DNA of 64,000 nt from Hymenolepis diminuta (Eukaryota; Platyhelminthes; Cestoda; Cyclophyllidea; Hymenolepididae), in assembly GCA_900708905.1 (NCBI GenBank), contig CAADRB010000001.1, positions 5,306,649-5,370,648 of the forward strand. The letters are read 5' to 3'. The translations under genes and the position numbers were made by a program. Numbering within the stretch: the stretch's first letter is position 1; the number at the start of each line of letters is the position of its first letter. Under the pieces are notes generated by a model, which did not search any database, was not told the origin of the DNA, and saw only the letters and a list, made by a program, of their open reading frames with translations. Positions 24,001 to 37,900 of this stretch are shown piece after piece.

Positions 24001-27000
24001 CAATAGTATTTAATAAAATAATAAATAACAAGTGAACACTGATATATTATGAATATCGTTGCTCATTTCATTTACTTGGTTTTGCTAGCAACACGAAGAT
24101 GAATCAATTGATCAACAAGCTCTTTCTATCGTAAACATAATCTTATCACTGATTATATAATTCCTTGATTCTGGGACTCACTTCGAGACATATAAACATG
24201 AGAATATTTTACAGTGTAATATACCCTTATGCAACTATGGGCTGATAGAATCGATACTTTCCTAGTTAATGAAAGTAAGGCTCCTTTAATTAACTTCACC
24301 TCGCTCCATGCCCTACTGAAACAACTTATTCAGATAATTTCTATAATTGAAATTTATAAAGGTTTTTTTGATGTCGTGGACAATAATAATTTAATATGAA
24401 ATATACATATGAGTAATATCTCTTGCAATTTCAGATATATGGTGCAAAACACATTAGAACTGGTTTGCGGAATACCCAATTTCGAAAAGGCTTGATTCTT
24501 TACGAACCCTCAGCTAGAGCCATTTTTATTCTTAATGGCCTTCAAACCAGGATGAAATAGGAGATAAGGTACTCAAGCAAAGTGCACTAAGTTACTACCC
24601 CACTTTATAAGGCACATTTCTACTCAAGTTATAAATCTAGAAATGTCAAATTCCTTTACCTTTTTTATCTATACGCCCCGTCATCCGATTGAAATCTTAG
24701 ACACAAAATTCTACCGACCTTTGATTGAATTAATGTAATGGTTGTTTAGCTAAAGTATACGACAATTTTCACTTGATTTCGATTTACCAAAATAAAAATT
24801 TTCTATATAAAGGATTTCTAAGGGTTACTTAGGGCTCGACTGCTGAAGAAGTTAATTAAAAGCTTTCGTTTTGTTTTAATACCTTTATAAAGGCAATAAG
24901 CAGTAAGAATTGGCACTAAGATCGCTTCTTCTTTGAGAAAAGAATACAAGACTGTTTTCTTGTCCTTTATTATTGACAAGTATAAACATGTGCTACATTT
25001 GTCCACTACTGGAAATTAGAATTTTTATTTATTTACCTGTTTTTTTGACCAGTCTGATATGCTTAATCTTGCCCTCTGAATTGCGCTGGTCAGAATTCAT
25101 AACGGTGAAATAAATTTTACAACTGACCTCAAATTTTCTACATCGAAATCCACCATCACTTTTATGATCCTGGTATTTGGCAATATAAAATTCACACTAA
25201 ATGGCACGATTTAGAGGGTTAATAGAACATTGCGAGAAGAGATCGACAAAATTTCAGTTGAATTCAACTAAATATACTCTCATGTTTGTTTTTTTCATAA
25301 TACTTGTTGTGTCTTTATGTTAAAGTATCCTCATTTGATGCCAAATTTTAAAACCATCCATTCTTTTACTTCAAGTAAAGTCATCCGACTTATATTTAAC
25401 TATCCAATAATTGAAAATTCTATCTTCATCCTTTTGAGATAAAGGGTATTCAAAATGGAAATCAGTCTTTTAATAAAACAAGAATTACATGGGATATAGG
25501 AAATGGAAGTTTAGTATTCATTGAAGTTTCGATCTAAACCCATACATTCAAAGACAAAAGATTAACACAACTACCCAAATATGCCATGCATTGAATACAC
25601 GTAAGTGTGGGTTAATTACACTGTATCATAATTTAATCGGATGTTTCCAGCTAGTTTCAAGTTTGGATTTAAAACATCCTATATAATTTAAAGTACTTTA
25701 AGCCTATTTGATAGAAGGAGATAATTTTCATTCAACAAAAAAATAAAGTCAGGCAGTGGTCATAAACATGCTGAGCTACAAATTTAAACTTTAGAATTCC
25801 AACTGAGAACTTTAGAATTAATTTTGTTATGAAAAAATAGGGGACGGAATCAGGAAATCTTCGAATGATTCGATTTCATAACGGTTACATCATGTCATTT
25901 CAATCAAACTACTTATTTCATGCAGTTGAGACGGCGAAACAATATCTAAATCAGTTTGATTATAACAAGTTGAAGATGGAATTTTGTATTTTACAAAGGA
26001 TGACCGGAAAATTTCCCCTAAACACTGAAAACAACTTAGGGATATAAAATAGAAGAAGAAACGAAATAATAATAACCAGAGTGTCGTAATTTTAGCGTGG
26101 ACTGGTTATCGGTTGCGCAGGAGCTAATGTACCAGTGTTAATAGTGAGTTTTAAGAAGTAAAACTAATACAGTGGCTATCAAAAATTTATTAATATAGCA
26201 GCAGCACAGATAGGCTGTAAAAATGTTAGAGATGTGAGCCAGTGATTATCAGAAGATGTAAAGAGTTCTGCTGCGCCTCACCTAGCTTTGTGTGTCGGTT
26301 GACTAGAGCACGGTGGCTGATATATATTTGAGAAGTCGTTCAGAAATCCAATCATATGGGGATTGCTTATAATCAGAACATGACATCATTGCATAGGCTG
26401 GCCAATCTGGAACTAGTGACAGTACCTGTGCTAGGCGAAAGAGGACAAGTAGTTTTTAAGGGAAAGAAGCGAATAGCTTCTCCAGTCTGGCGTTTCCTAA
26501 GGTCAGTAAAATTTTTGCAGCTGAAATAAAGAATTCAGGTCATGCTGAATCACAGTGAAAAATCGCCAAGAAATATTCGCGTGAAACGATTTAGGTCAAA
26601 GTGATTCAATTTAGGAAATTTTTGAAATGATTTTACAGTTGAAGTGAATTATACATGGATTAACTTAAATAGAGATTAGCTTAAAGGTTAAAATTTAAAT
26701 TGCGTGCTGAAATACATACAGATAGATACACCTACTGTTTAAACTACACTGTTTTCTTCATTTTGTTTGATCTCACCTTCTTTTTTCCTAGATTCATTAG
26801 AATCTGTACCCATTAGGCAGCCAACATTCAACACACCTTTCACTATCCGTTTATTTTAAAAAATTTAAATTTTTCTCTGCCGTTATACTCCATATTTTGA
26901 TCAAACAACCTATAATTTTTTTATTATTTCTGGATTACACTTTTTGGTCTGCTAAATACGAGACGAATGTCCCTTCATTACCTCATATTCTCTGCATTTC

Positions 27001-27895
27001 TCTAATCTTGTCTATGAAGTCGCACGAGCTTGGAGACAATAAAGATTAGGAACAATTTTCTATCTTTTACCAATGACGCCTTAGCTATAATTACTTACCG
27101 GTACTTCCCTCTTTCTCCACAATAACTTGATTGGACACTTTCTATTATGGTAAAATATTACCTTCCAGATCTCTTACTGTCCTCTTTAATGGCAAACGTA
27201 ACACTTGCCTGTTTTCCAGACAATAAAACAGTCAGCTTCTGTCATTACTATTAGAATGACATGCTTATTAGACCGCAAAATTAATAATAGTTACCAGAAA
27301 GAGAAAAACAGAACGTGGCGTCTTCATTTACTTCGTCTTTCGTATACACAAGATAAAAAATGAAAACATTTGATAGCCTACTCAGCCCTGTATTAAAAAA
27401 GACAGTTAGAGATGTTTAATCGAACATAAATTTCTCTAACTAATTTGTCATCAGGGACACTGAGAGCTCAATGTCTACCTTAGGTATAGAGAAGACACGA
27501 CAATCCTGGCCTTCAAATGCTCAATAAAGTATTTTTGCCTGGCTAAAATAGTCAATGGCAGATTCTTTTTCCTTGAACTACGACATCTATCCTCAAATTA
27601 GCGATTCTGCGATAATTAGAGGGTGTTAGACTGTTGCCATGCCGTCATTTTTTTCGCAAACACATCAGAAATCATGACACCACCTAGTCTTTTCAATCTC
27701 ACTCTCTTGCTAAATATATCTAATTTGTAATTTAACAAAAATGAAAAAAAGAGAAGTTCATTCTTCATCGTCACCATCAAACCAGAGCCTACCCATCGGC
27801 ACTAATTTAAATCTCCCGAAATTCTCTAGGGATTTCTGCCATTCCCATCGAGCTCAAACAAAAAATAGGATAGAAAGACTGAAAAAGAGTGATCT
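21051..27895. other. intergenic, no convincing gene
   Basis: AT-rich DNA. GC-richer islands at about 21830-22110, 22960-23420 and 26090-26520 look like old transposon fragments, but no protein motif was found in any frame. The innexin 3' end begins near 27.9 kb. Confidence 0.45.
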
Positions 27896-27898
27896 CTT

Positions 27899-27915
27899 TT
27901 TATTGCTTCTTTATT
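27899..27915 (-). terminator. poly(A) signals of the innexin gene
   Basis: Two AATAAA hexamers on the minus strand (27915-27910 and 27904-27899), about 385-400 nt past the stop codon. Their pairing and distance suit a 3' UTR end, but they are chance-prone in this composition. Confidence 0.45.
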
Positions 27916-28297
27916 CATAGTAAAATCCGAAATACTGATGTTGATGATAGCTCGAGAGTGAAAAAAGAGACAGAGAGATAGAGAAAACATATAGTTCTAA
28001 ATGGAGTCTGGAAGTTGGAGGCTGAGGCATCTGAAAGGGAATGAAAATTTAAAATGGGAAAGCTTAACAACATACATAGCTGCATATGAATACATAAATG
28101 AGAAAATTGCTTCTTTGACGGTGAAATTGTAAAGTTGAGAGAACGCACTTAAGTCAAGTGATGCAGATTATTGGAAGAAATGCAAAAATATACACATAAC
28201 CCATTTAGATCGGGCATCGAGTCACATCTAAGGCCCCTAGGATGAGGCAAGAGGAAACAAGGAAATTGCGGGAAAAAATCAGATTGAGCACGGTTGA

Positions 28298-28991
28298 CTA
28301 TACAATGTCTTCAGAGTTATTTCCATTTGATTTACCGGATATTGATTTTTCGATCGGTTCTGACACCTCCTCTGCATCCTCGCAGTCACAATGTCGGTGA
28401 TCAGTTGGATCAGCACACATTTGCATTTGTTGGAAAATGCTAGGACCTATTTTGTGTTTCGAGGGACTTCGATCTCCAGGGTAGTATTTCACCCCGAATA
28501 AACGACTTTCAGATGTCTTTGAGCTTCCATAGGACTTATAACGACTTCCGCCGAAGTAACAGGAATCACAGGAGCATATAGCATGCTTGGGACATAGTCG
28601 AGCAAGAGGGGTTGAAGATGAAAGGGGTATGGGAGGAACAGCTCGACCAATGAAGCTTAACCAGAGTTGATGTGTTAGTTCACTGGCTAAAAGGTCGCCG
28701 CTGTTGGCACCGATCAGACGAATGAGAAAAAAGGCGTCAGGGGTCAGGTACTCCTCAACAAATTGCCGAGTTCGTTGACGGTCTCTGGGTTCAAGAATCG
28801 GTGGCAGGGCATTTACTACCTTGAGATAATGGCGAACAAATTTGACACGGGATCGACACCAGAAAAGTCGTTTCAGCCAACCCACTAGGGAGGTGATAGT
28901 GACAATTGTTAGCATAATATGCCAGAACCAAAGAAATATGTAGATTTTTTCTAGAAACATGTTGATGGGCAAAACGCACTGTATTGTGTAT
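28298..28991 (-). CDS. inx: innexin last coding exon: end of loop 2, TM4, tail
   Basis: It starts after TTTTTACTGTAG. One base completes the Leu codon left by the previous exon. It encodes YTIQCVLPINMFLEKIYIF (second half of extracellular loop 2, then TM4) and a tail of nearly 200 residues. The juxtamembrane part (VKFVRHYLKVV, QFVEEYLTPDAFFLIRLIG) is typical of innexins. The far tail is Ser-rich and carries two cysteine clusters, CSCDSC and HRHCDCED. Stop TAG is at 28300-28298. Confidence 0.95.
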
Positions 28992-31900
28992 CTACAGTAA
29001 AAATAATAAAAACAAATTAATTTAAACCAAATATTAAAATTTACAAACAAATTTCCAGGAAAATGTGGGGTATATGATTAGCATTTCAGTGCATTATTCA
29101 AAAGTGCTACAATTTTAGTAATAAATAGTAAATCGATTAACATTGTAAATAACATTTAAATTATAATAAAAATATTAAAAACGATAAAATATTCAATAAA
29201 TGTTCATTGAATGAAGTTAAATTTAAATATGACTTTGAGCAGAATCCAAAGTATGTAGACAAAATATTTATATTTATGCGAATTCAGAATAGATTTTCGC
29301 TGTAATAATTTTAGTAAAAGAGAGGAAAGTATACCATCATTTCAAATAATGGAAAATGTGTTATATCTAACCCCTAATCAATTAAAAGAGCTCGAAAAAT
29401 GAATTTTGATACGTGATTATACAACATTTCAGTTGCCTTCCATTTTTAGGCATTATATATTATACATATTTTATTAGAATGCATATTTGAATATTTGTTT
29501 GCATAAGGAGTAAATTTCGAAGCCAAGAAAAAACGTTCCCCACGTCGATATGGCAGTGGGCACTGATATAATCGAAAGACAGCACAGGCGCCTGATAATA
29601 TCATTTGCAAAATAAATAGCATATTCATAAATTGTTATTTAGATATTAATTATTTGAAATTGTCAATTTGCTCGATCAGGACGAAAACATATTCAATAAA
29701 TTCACTTAGGTTATTTAATGTTTTACAAATTTAGATGTAAAAAATGCCGAATTGAGCAGATTGGATAAATGTACGTTAATTATTTGATGATTATTCCAGG
29801 GTCTTATGTTCGAATTCATTTAAAAGTTTTTCAAATGAAGTTTGAATTTAAATAAACTGACATTTTATTTCACAATTTCCAATAAATAATAATTACTGAA
29901 AGGATGCATAAAAAATAATCACTGAAAGAGAGGAACTAGAAGAAGACCAGAAACCCAAAAATTTAAGTACGTAATGGCTGATTAAAGTTACTCTCCATAA
30001 GGCTTTTTACAATTCAAAGTGTTCAAGACGGTGTCAAATTATGGACAAATTTTAAGTTCAAAGACTGGTTAACAAATTTCAATGGTAGTGATGTATTATT
30101 TCAGTAGTAAAACGATCCTACGAAACTCGGACTACAAGTTATATAAAGTGTCTTAAATGATTGAGGGAACTGTACACGAGGTCCTATCAAAGGTTTGCAT
30201 TTCAAATAAAGCATCGTATGATACGCAATTTTTTAAGTTCCATCTTTATGGGCAGTCTCTTTAAGCAATTGAAGTACTTGATTTTTAAAATAATTACTTA
30301 TTGGTCTTAATATGTATTTGTCAACGTGAAGGAAACCTGAAGACATATCTTTAGAAATCAATGACTGTACAAGCATAATTTCGATTAAATAGAGGTAAGA
30401 GATTGTAGTAAATTTGTTATCAAACCTCTTAAGGCGTTTGCAGATTTTCTCAATTACCTCCCTTTTATAGTCTATTTTTTTAAAGTTCATTATTAATTTC
30501 ATTTTTTTTTTCAATAAGGCCACATTCTCTATCTTTTTTCTGTTTTGTCCGTAGTGACATTTTTGGACGTAAGGAGGACAATAGATTACAAAGTTCCCCA
30601 ATCTTATATCAGAGTATCCACCGCTAAATCTACCCGTCAAAAATATTATGGAAAAAATTAATCATAATATTTCAGTAATGAAATCCCATAGCTAAAATAA
30701 ATTTAATTTTCCCAGGTATTACTTCCTTTACCATAATATTAATACTGATAAACCGGAGATAAAGACACACAACCAGTTAACTGAAGATGAAACGCCAGAG
30801 TATCAAGTGCGTTTTTTGGGACTAGCTATCATGACTATTTAATTACCAAATTACGCAATATTTCATATATTTAGCGGAATAATATTTCATTTTTTCAAGA
30901 TCGCCATGGGTAAAGTGAATAACATTATTTATTATTATTTTTTATTCCTAAATCAGTACTTTCTATTTTTTCCGCAAAATTGAAATCAAAGTGTCATGTG
31001 CAGGCTTAATACTTAGAAATTGATGTATCTTAAAGCAGGAAAAGAAAAATAGAGAAATATAACAATGAATCTGTGACTTCGTTGCAAACTGAAGAGTCAG
31101 ATAATAGTCGTACAGTTGTAAGCATGCTCTTTTGAGAAGACAGAGGTCATACATCCCGAATTCGTCAGTGCAGTTCCATTGGTTAAGCTTGGCTAATAAA
31201 TGAAATGTCAGAATTCAAGTTTCTCGAGGAAGAAGCCCAACGACGCTACCCTAGTTGAGGATTCTTAGACATTTTCCCAAATGGGTTTAAGAATTATAAT
31301 TGTTAGATAGATAGATTTTAGGCAGAGCTGACATTGCTAAATTTTCTCCCCTTCACTTAAATCAAGAGAGTGGAGAGAATTAGCTCGGAGGCGGGATCTT
31401 TAGTAGGATCGCATTTTTCAAGGTTCTCTTGATCGTAATTCTTCATAGTTGTAATTTAAGATTTAAGAAACTAATTTAAAGTTCGCCTGGTAAAAAAACC
31501 TTCCTTGGTGATAGACATCATTAAATCACTTATTAACTCTTACAAATCAGAGTTTATAAAATGAATTAGACTAAAAGTTTATATTCAGAATATGAAATTG
31601 AGGCTACATTCCATAAAAAATGCCATTATAAAACAAACTGAACTGTCTATTAGAAATACTTAGTGACTGAAGCTGGTTTTAATGGCACAGTTATAGGTGA
31701 ATAAGATATATCTTCTGTAATTATTTACCAGAACCTAAAGGCAAAATATATTTCCTCATGAAAGTCTTATTGATTTGTCTGATTTCATTCAAATTAACAG
31801 TGGCACTTACAAATGATTTTTTCCTAGTTTCTTTGCCTCCATATCACAGAAAGTAACTCTTGGAAAGTGGCCCGATTGTTGCCAATCCCGACCTCTTATA

Positions 31901-34900
31901 AGGTCAGCCAGCACTGCTGCTCCATAGAAAGTAACTCTAGCACCAACAAATCTTTCCATCAGGTAGATTTGGCCAACTGCATTGATCAGATAGAGGCACT
32001 TTACAAGGCAGTAAAAGGTGGTAAGAAAATTGCCACTCTCTCGACTGCAACAGCCCTGCAAACTCCGACGATGTTTTGATGAGTATCTCTTTCGGTGATA
32101 CTGACTGTTGCGATGACAACAGGATAGCAGCCGTTTACACAACGGCCAAGAAATCGAATGCTTCGATTTTCCGCTGGACGATTTCTTAGCACGCTTTTCT
32201 AAATAAAATAAATTCAAAAATACCTTTCAAAGAAATCCATTGCAATATCATTAGGGTCTATTGCAGCATTCTGGCTGAAATTTAGGTGATAAAAAGATAC
32301 CAATTGGACGAGCATAACGTGTGCAGTTCATACGATTCATTCAAGACGTATGATTAATAGTTCTGAAATTTTAATTGCCACACTTTTTATTGTAATATCC
32401 TATCCCTTGAAGTCAATATTTTTGTGATTCTCCGATGTTCAACTACATTTTGCAGTAGGAATTGTAGCAGGAAAAGATTTCATTGTTATTGAATTTGTCA
32501 GTTTAAATCAGCTAATTGAGGTTATCTTAAGTGTATTTGCGGGTATAACGAACATTTATTAACTAGCCACTTCTAGGATAAAAGGTGCATTCATTCACCT
32601 ATCTCATTTTTTAAAAATCATAGCTATGTTTAGGCCTTGAATAAATGTCATGTAAAATATATAATAAAATTAAAGCAAAGATTTCTGAATATATTACAAT
32701 TTATTCTAGAGATAAAAAATATTCTGGGCATTTCCATTTAAGAGATTCTTCATTCAAGCACAGTAAAAGAATATCAAGGATCTTTCATGAAATCATTAGC
32801 CCATCTTACTGGTAAACTTTCAAATATCTTCCATTTGAAAAAAATAAAATTCTCCTCAGGTCACAATTTTTAACTGATTATAATAAAGAATTATTCAAGA
32901 TCTTCCTTTTTTCAGATTTAAATTTTGCGCACGACTCTGTTTAACTCTTCAAATAATTATTTTAAGCAAAGCTAAATTATATTTTAAATAATTAATTTGC
33001 AGTGAGGGGAGTGTTTACTTGTATTGACATGAAATGCGATAAATTTCGGCTCGGTTTAGACAGTACCGCTCAACTGGATTAAACTTAATCTATCAAATTA
33101 TATTTTCCTTTAATGTATTTGTTTATTTCGTTACATCATAAAACTAGAACATCGATTAAGAGTGGAGAGGCTTATTTTCTTCTTGCAGAAAATGTAATCC
33201 TGATTAGTGTATCCTGCAGGAGGTTCAAATTACTTGTAGTTGCAGAGAAAAAACCGACTTCATAAATTAAGCCTGCGCTACATTTTTGAAAAAAAGTGGA
33301 AATGAACTTAATTGCTCTTTGCCGAAAGCCGAAAATTGTTAGAAGTTTGGAGGAAAAAGGCTGTTTTCGAATAAAATTTTAGTTAAGAAAATCTTTTAGA
33401 AAGACGGCAGACTCTATATAAATTTTAAAAAATTTATGCTATTTTATTGATTTTGAAGGAAAGAAACATGGAAAAGAATGCAACGCTGACAGGAATTACT
33501 TTACAGCATTTACTTTACCGAAGTTTGATTTGTTTTTACAAATTGCAATTATGACGTTTATTTAATTTATTATAAATGCCTATAAGTTATATATCTGTTA
33601 CATGGCATTACCGACCTACTAGATGTTAATATGGAACAGGAATAAATGCATATACCGGTCGTGACTAAGACAAACCAAAGAAGAAACTACGAAGTTCTTT
33701 GAAACAACCGATCTATTATAGTTGAATTACCCATTACGGTCGCTTCATGCGGAACCTCAATCAAAGAGAAAATAAGGCAATGCTTTACTACTATCAATGA
33801 GGCCATCAATTCATATTGCTTACAACTAACTACTTTCTAAATTGTCCGAAATCATGGTGCATTACGTTTTACAACATAAAAGAATGCTTAAACTGTTATG
33901 AACATGAGAATCACCCCAATTCGATACTAATCCAATTTCAGGCTGTCTTTAAAAAAGTTTGAGGTAGAGCCTATTGAAGACAACTAACCACCGAAACCAC
34001 CGAAGTTGATAAGGTATATACTTTAATGAATGACAGTATATTGTGACAAATATTTAAGATAACTGATTCTCTACTTAGCCTCCTTGTATTTTTAATGAAG
34101 AAAATGTCGTCTGTATTCACTTAAAGTGGATACGATCTTGCGTAATTCATAATTTGATAAATCTATTACATGGGTAAGTTTGAAATAAACCTTCCATTAT
34201 TCGCAGCAAAGCAAAATATTTAAATTCTTAAATGCGAAACAGGCTCGTTTAAATACCTCAAAGAGATGGTCCTCAAAACTTTCCAGAAACAAATCGTTAG
34301 AGGAGACTTTAGGATATGGCTCAAAGATTCTTAGCAATTTTTTCAATAAACGGTAACTTTACTTGAAAATATTTTTCTGATATTTAGAGTCAATCTGCCA
34401 GTAACTTAAATTTAGACGCTAATCGCTTCATTATCGAAGAAGAACTTTTTTAAATACAAAACAGCTTTAAACTTGAGCATTGTTAAAAAATTCTCCATCA
34501 TAAATCTTTAAATAATTTTGTAAATGCCCACCGTAGTCATGCACCATTACACCTTTTAGAATTCGACCAGAATACTGAGTCGAAGGATACGCGGAGGCTT
34601 TTAAAACCCTCGGGCAATACTACTCACAGAGCGAGAGGAGATCTATTGAAAAATAGATTTTGCAAAAGCGTCACATTTTGATGCTATCGCGTCTCTCTTG
34701 CTCCTCCAAACGCATGCAAAGAAGAACTCACCGCTTCTAACACGCGTCTATATGTCAACAGAAAATAGGTTTGCTCAATATCATTTTGCCTGAAGAAGCG
34801 AAAAAATACCGACTGTAATTTATCTGAATACAAATTACTAATTCTTGCATATTCATCACAAGAAAATGACCTAATAAAAAAAATTTAGTGTAATAATTTA

Positions 34901-37900
34901 AATAAAAGCAAAACAAATATTTTTGCTAATTTAAAAATATTCAATAATTTTATAAATCTTATTATAACTCTTATTTGTTGAAAATACCAGAAAATTACTT
35001 TATGTCTATGAAAAAAGTAGTAAATTAACGTTTTATGTGTTTAAAAATGCAACTTATTTTATTTTTATTTAATTTGAAGCAAAGTTAAAAATTTAAGAAA
35101 ATGAAACTAATATGCAATACCAAAAAATCCTAGTCTTAATGAACAGGTATGAAAACAATTGTTATTTTAAATCAATTTCGTTCTAATTCACTTAAACTGA
35201 TCACAATTTCACTGATATCTTCATATCTTTGAAGAGGATTGAGTTTGAAATAGTTAAGTAGTAGAATTGTCAATTACTATTTGGCTTTTATAATTTACCC
35301 GTTCAGGGCTTGTATTCTAGCTCGTCAACACAGTGGAGGAAAACTAAATGACAAAATTTATATGTAAGATTTTAAGTACTTATTCAAATACTTAAAAAAT
35401 ATTTTGAAAATGATATTTACCCATTTTAAAATAGCTGTGTTTTCTTCCAATAAAAAATGAGTTTACAACAGCATGGATACGTCCAATTTCGTTGTAGACC
35501 ATAATTGTGTACTCTTGTTGTCAAGTAATTAGATGACAAGCATTTAAACACTAATTATGATATAAATAATTTACTTGCTAGGACAGTTGAAAATATTCTA
35601 ATTGCAAGAACATTATTTAAATCATGAAAATAAAAAATTGAGAGAATCCATGACATCAATAACAAATGAATTAAAAAAGGATCTTGATCGAATTCCAACT
35701 TCAAACCCATATAGATATGTATTAATAGGAAATATATTAATGGGAATAATTTCCACAAAATATCCTTAAGTTAAATTGTGTAGTGGTTTCTATCTTACAT
35801 GTTATACCATTGGTTGATTAACTCAGCCATTTACAAATTAATAAATGGATCAAAATTGGCCACTATTTTTTCCAAATTCATAATTAAATATCGAAATTTT
35901 TAGGGTGTAACGTATGATACCAATATTCAGCCTAAAATTAGTAGATTAGGGACTTTAATGAGTGCACGGTATTCTTCCATGACATTATTACTATCAGTAA
36001 TACAAACTGTACTATTTTTAACTTTGGAGACAAACTGAAATCGGTTAACAGAAACCTCAACAAATGATAAAGGAGAGGGGATTTAAAAGATGCTGAAAAC
36101 AACTTCGGGGTATCAAAGAGTCTTCATTTGATTTTAGGATTCGATTTTTACAATACTTACTATACGGGTAGTTTACGTACCGAAATTCAAATTTCATGAT
36201 TTTTCTCCTGGAATGCAGCGGTGTTGGGATGGGCATAGATACAAATACTTATTCATTTTTCATTAGAAGAAAAAATCCTATTATGACTATTTTTATTCCC
36301 GTCACCAGCTTAATTAGGAACTGAAAACCAAAGGTAAACGGTAAAGAAGAATGAAATATTATTGGATAATGAAAATCACCGTTTTCTCTAAATTTTATAA
36401 GACCTTTATGTCCATTATTACAGATTGAATAATAGACTATATTGGTGAGATGAAAGGTGCAATTTTGTGATGATTGCGGTTGTGAAATAAATAAAAAAAC
36501 TTACAAAGAAAGTCATTTTGCAGAGAGTTTGAAACACTCAGAAAGATAATCAAATTTTAGCTCAACTTTATTAAGTGGATATCAAGTGGACCTCTCGACC
36601 AAAACATCTCCATTCACTTTGATCGAAAACAACGTCGTGAATCCTCCTACTATTTAAAATTTTTCATTTCCATATAAGAATCCCAAATACATTTTTTGTC
36701 GACTCACGGATATTTTCGTGACAGAGTGGATTTTTTATATAAAAACAGTACAATACGGATTTTTCCTGTCATGCAAAACAAGTTTTCCTACTAGTAAATC
36801 TGCATATTATTCGAATAATAAATTAATTAGACGCGTTCACAGTTTTCGTGTAGCCTTAGAAATACATTAATTTAGAAATAAAATTTAAACGGAGGCGAGA
36901 AGGTTTTCACTTTGAGCGAATTCCAGAGAGCCTCGTTTAGTCATATTTCTGCTGTGGCTTTACGACTTTGCATATGAATGGAGATGATATGACAAGTTAC
37001 ACAATTAAGTCAAGTGGTTTGGGAAACTCTAATATCGTCGACAATCTCAGCTACGACTTTGAATGGCTAACCGTTTAATTTGAACTTTGGTACAATATAT
37101 AGTGAATTTCTTTACAGAAGAACGATAATTAGATGCTTCGCATCATTTCTCATTTTATTAAATGTGTTTGAAATTCCTTAATTTAATTGCTTTGACGTGA
37201 TTAATACTTATCTATTTATTGTTTAGAGAAACAATTACGTCGCATTCTAAGAATTTTCCAGACTAGAATGATGTTACAAAAAAGTCATTTGAGTTGGCAG
37301 TATTTCCTTTATTCCAGCTTAATTGCAATAGTGAATTAGTTTGCGTATTGGCTAAGTGAGGTAGCTTCGGGATAGTACTTCACGATTTAATGTAACAATA
37401 TAAATGATATTATCCTATTTAAAATAAAATTCAAAATATTTTGCACTCACCTTCCAATAAAATTTTTTATTCCGAAAAACCCCATGAATATGTCCATTAT
37501 TCGATCATTTCAAAATCGAAATATTAAATATATTAAAAATTCATATTATTAATTTCACGAAGAAAAGTTTTATCCAAACTTTTTGAAATCTTGCATTCAT
37601 TTATTTATAATAATCACTATTTAAGATGTGTGTTTGCCCTAAATTAGGGCTAGACGGTGTTAATAATTGATTTCGTCAAAATTTAGTCCCATTTTGCTAA
37701 AATACATTCAAGCCGTCAGACATATAAAAATCCTATCCAGCTTAGATTCCACTAGTTCAATTCACCCTAAAATAGGCATTAAATTACATACAACAAAATT
37801 TTGACTTTTCGCATGCTTAACACAACAAATTTTGTTTTGACTGGAAATTTCAAAGCACGCGTACATTTGTTTTACTGAATCAACCCGGATAATAAACTAA

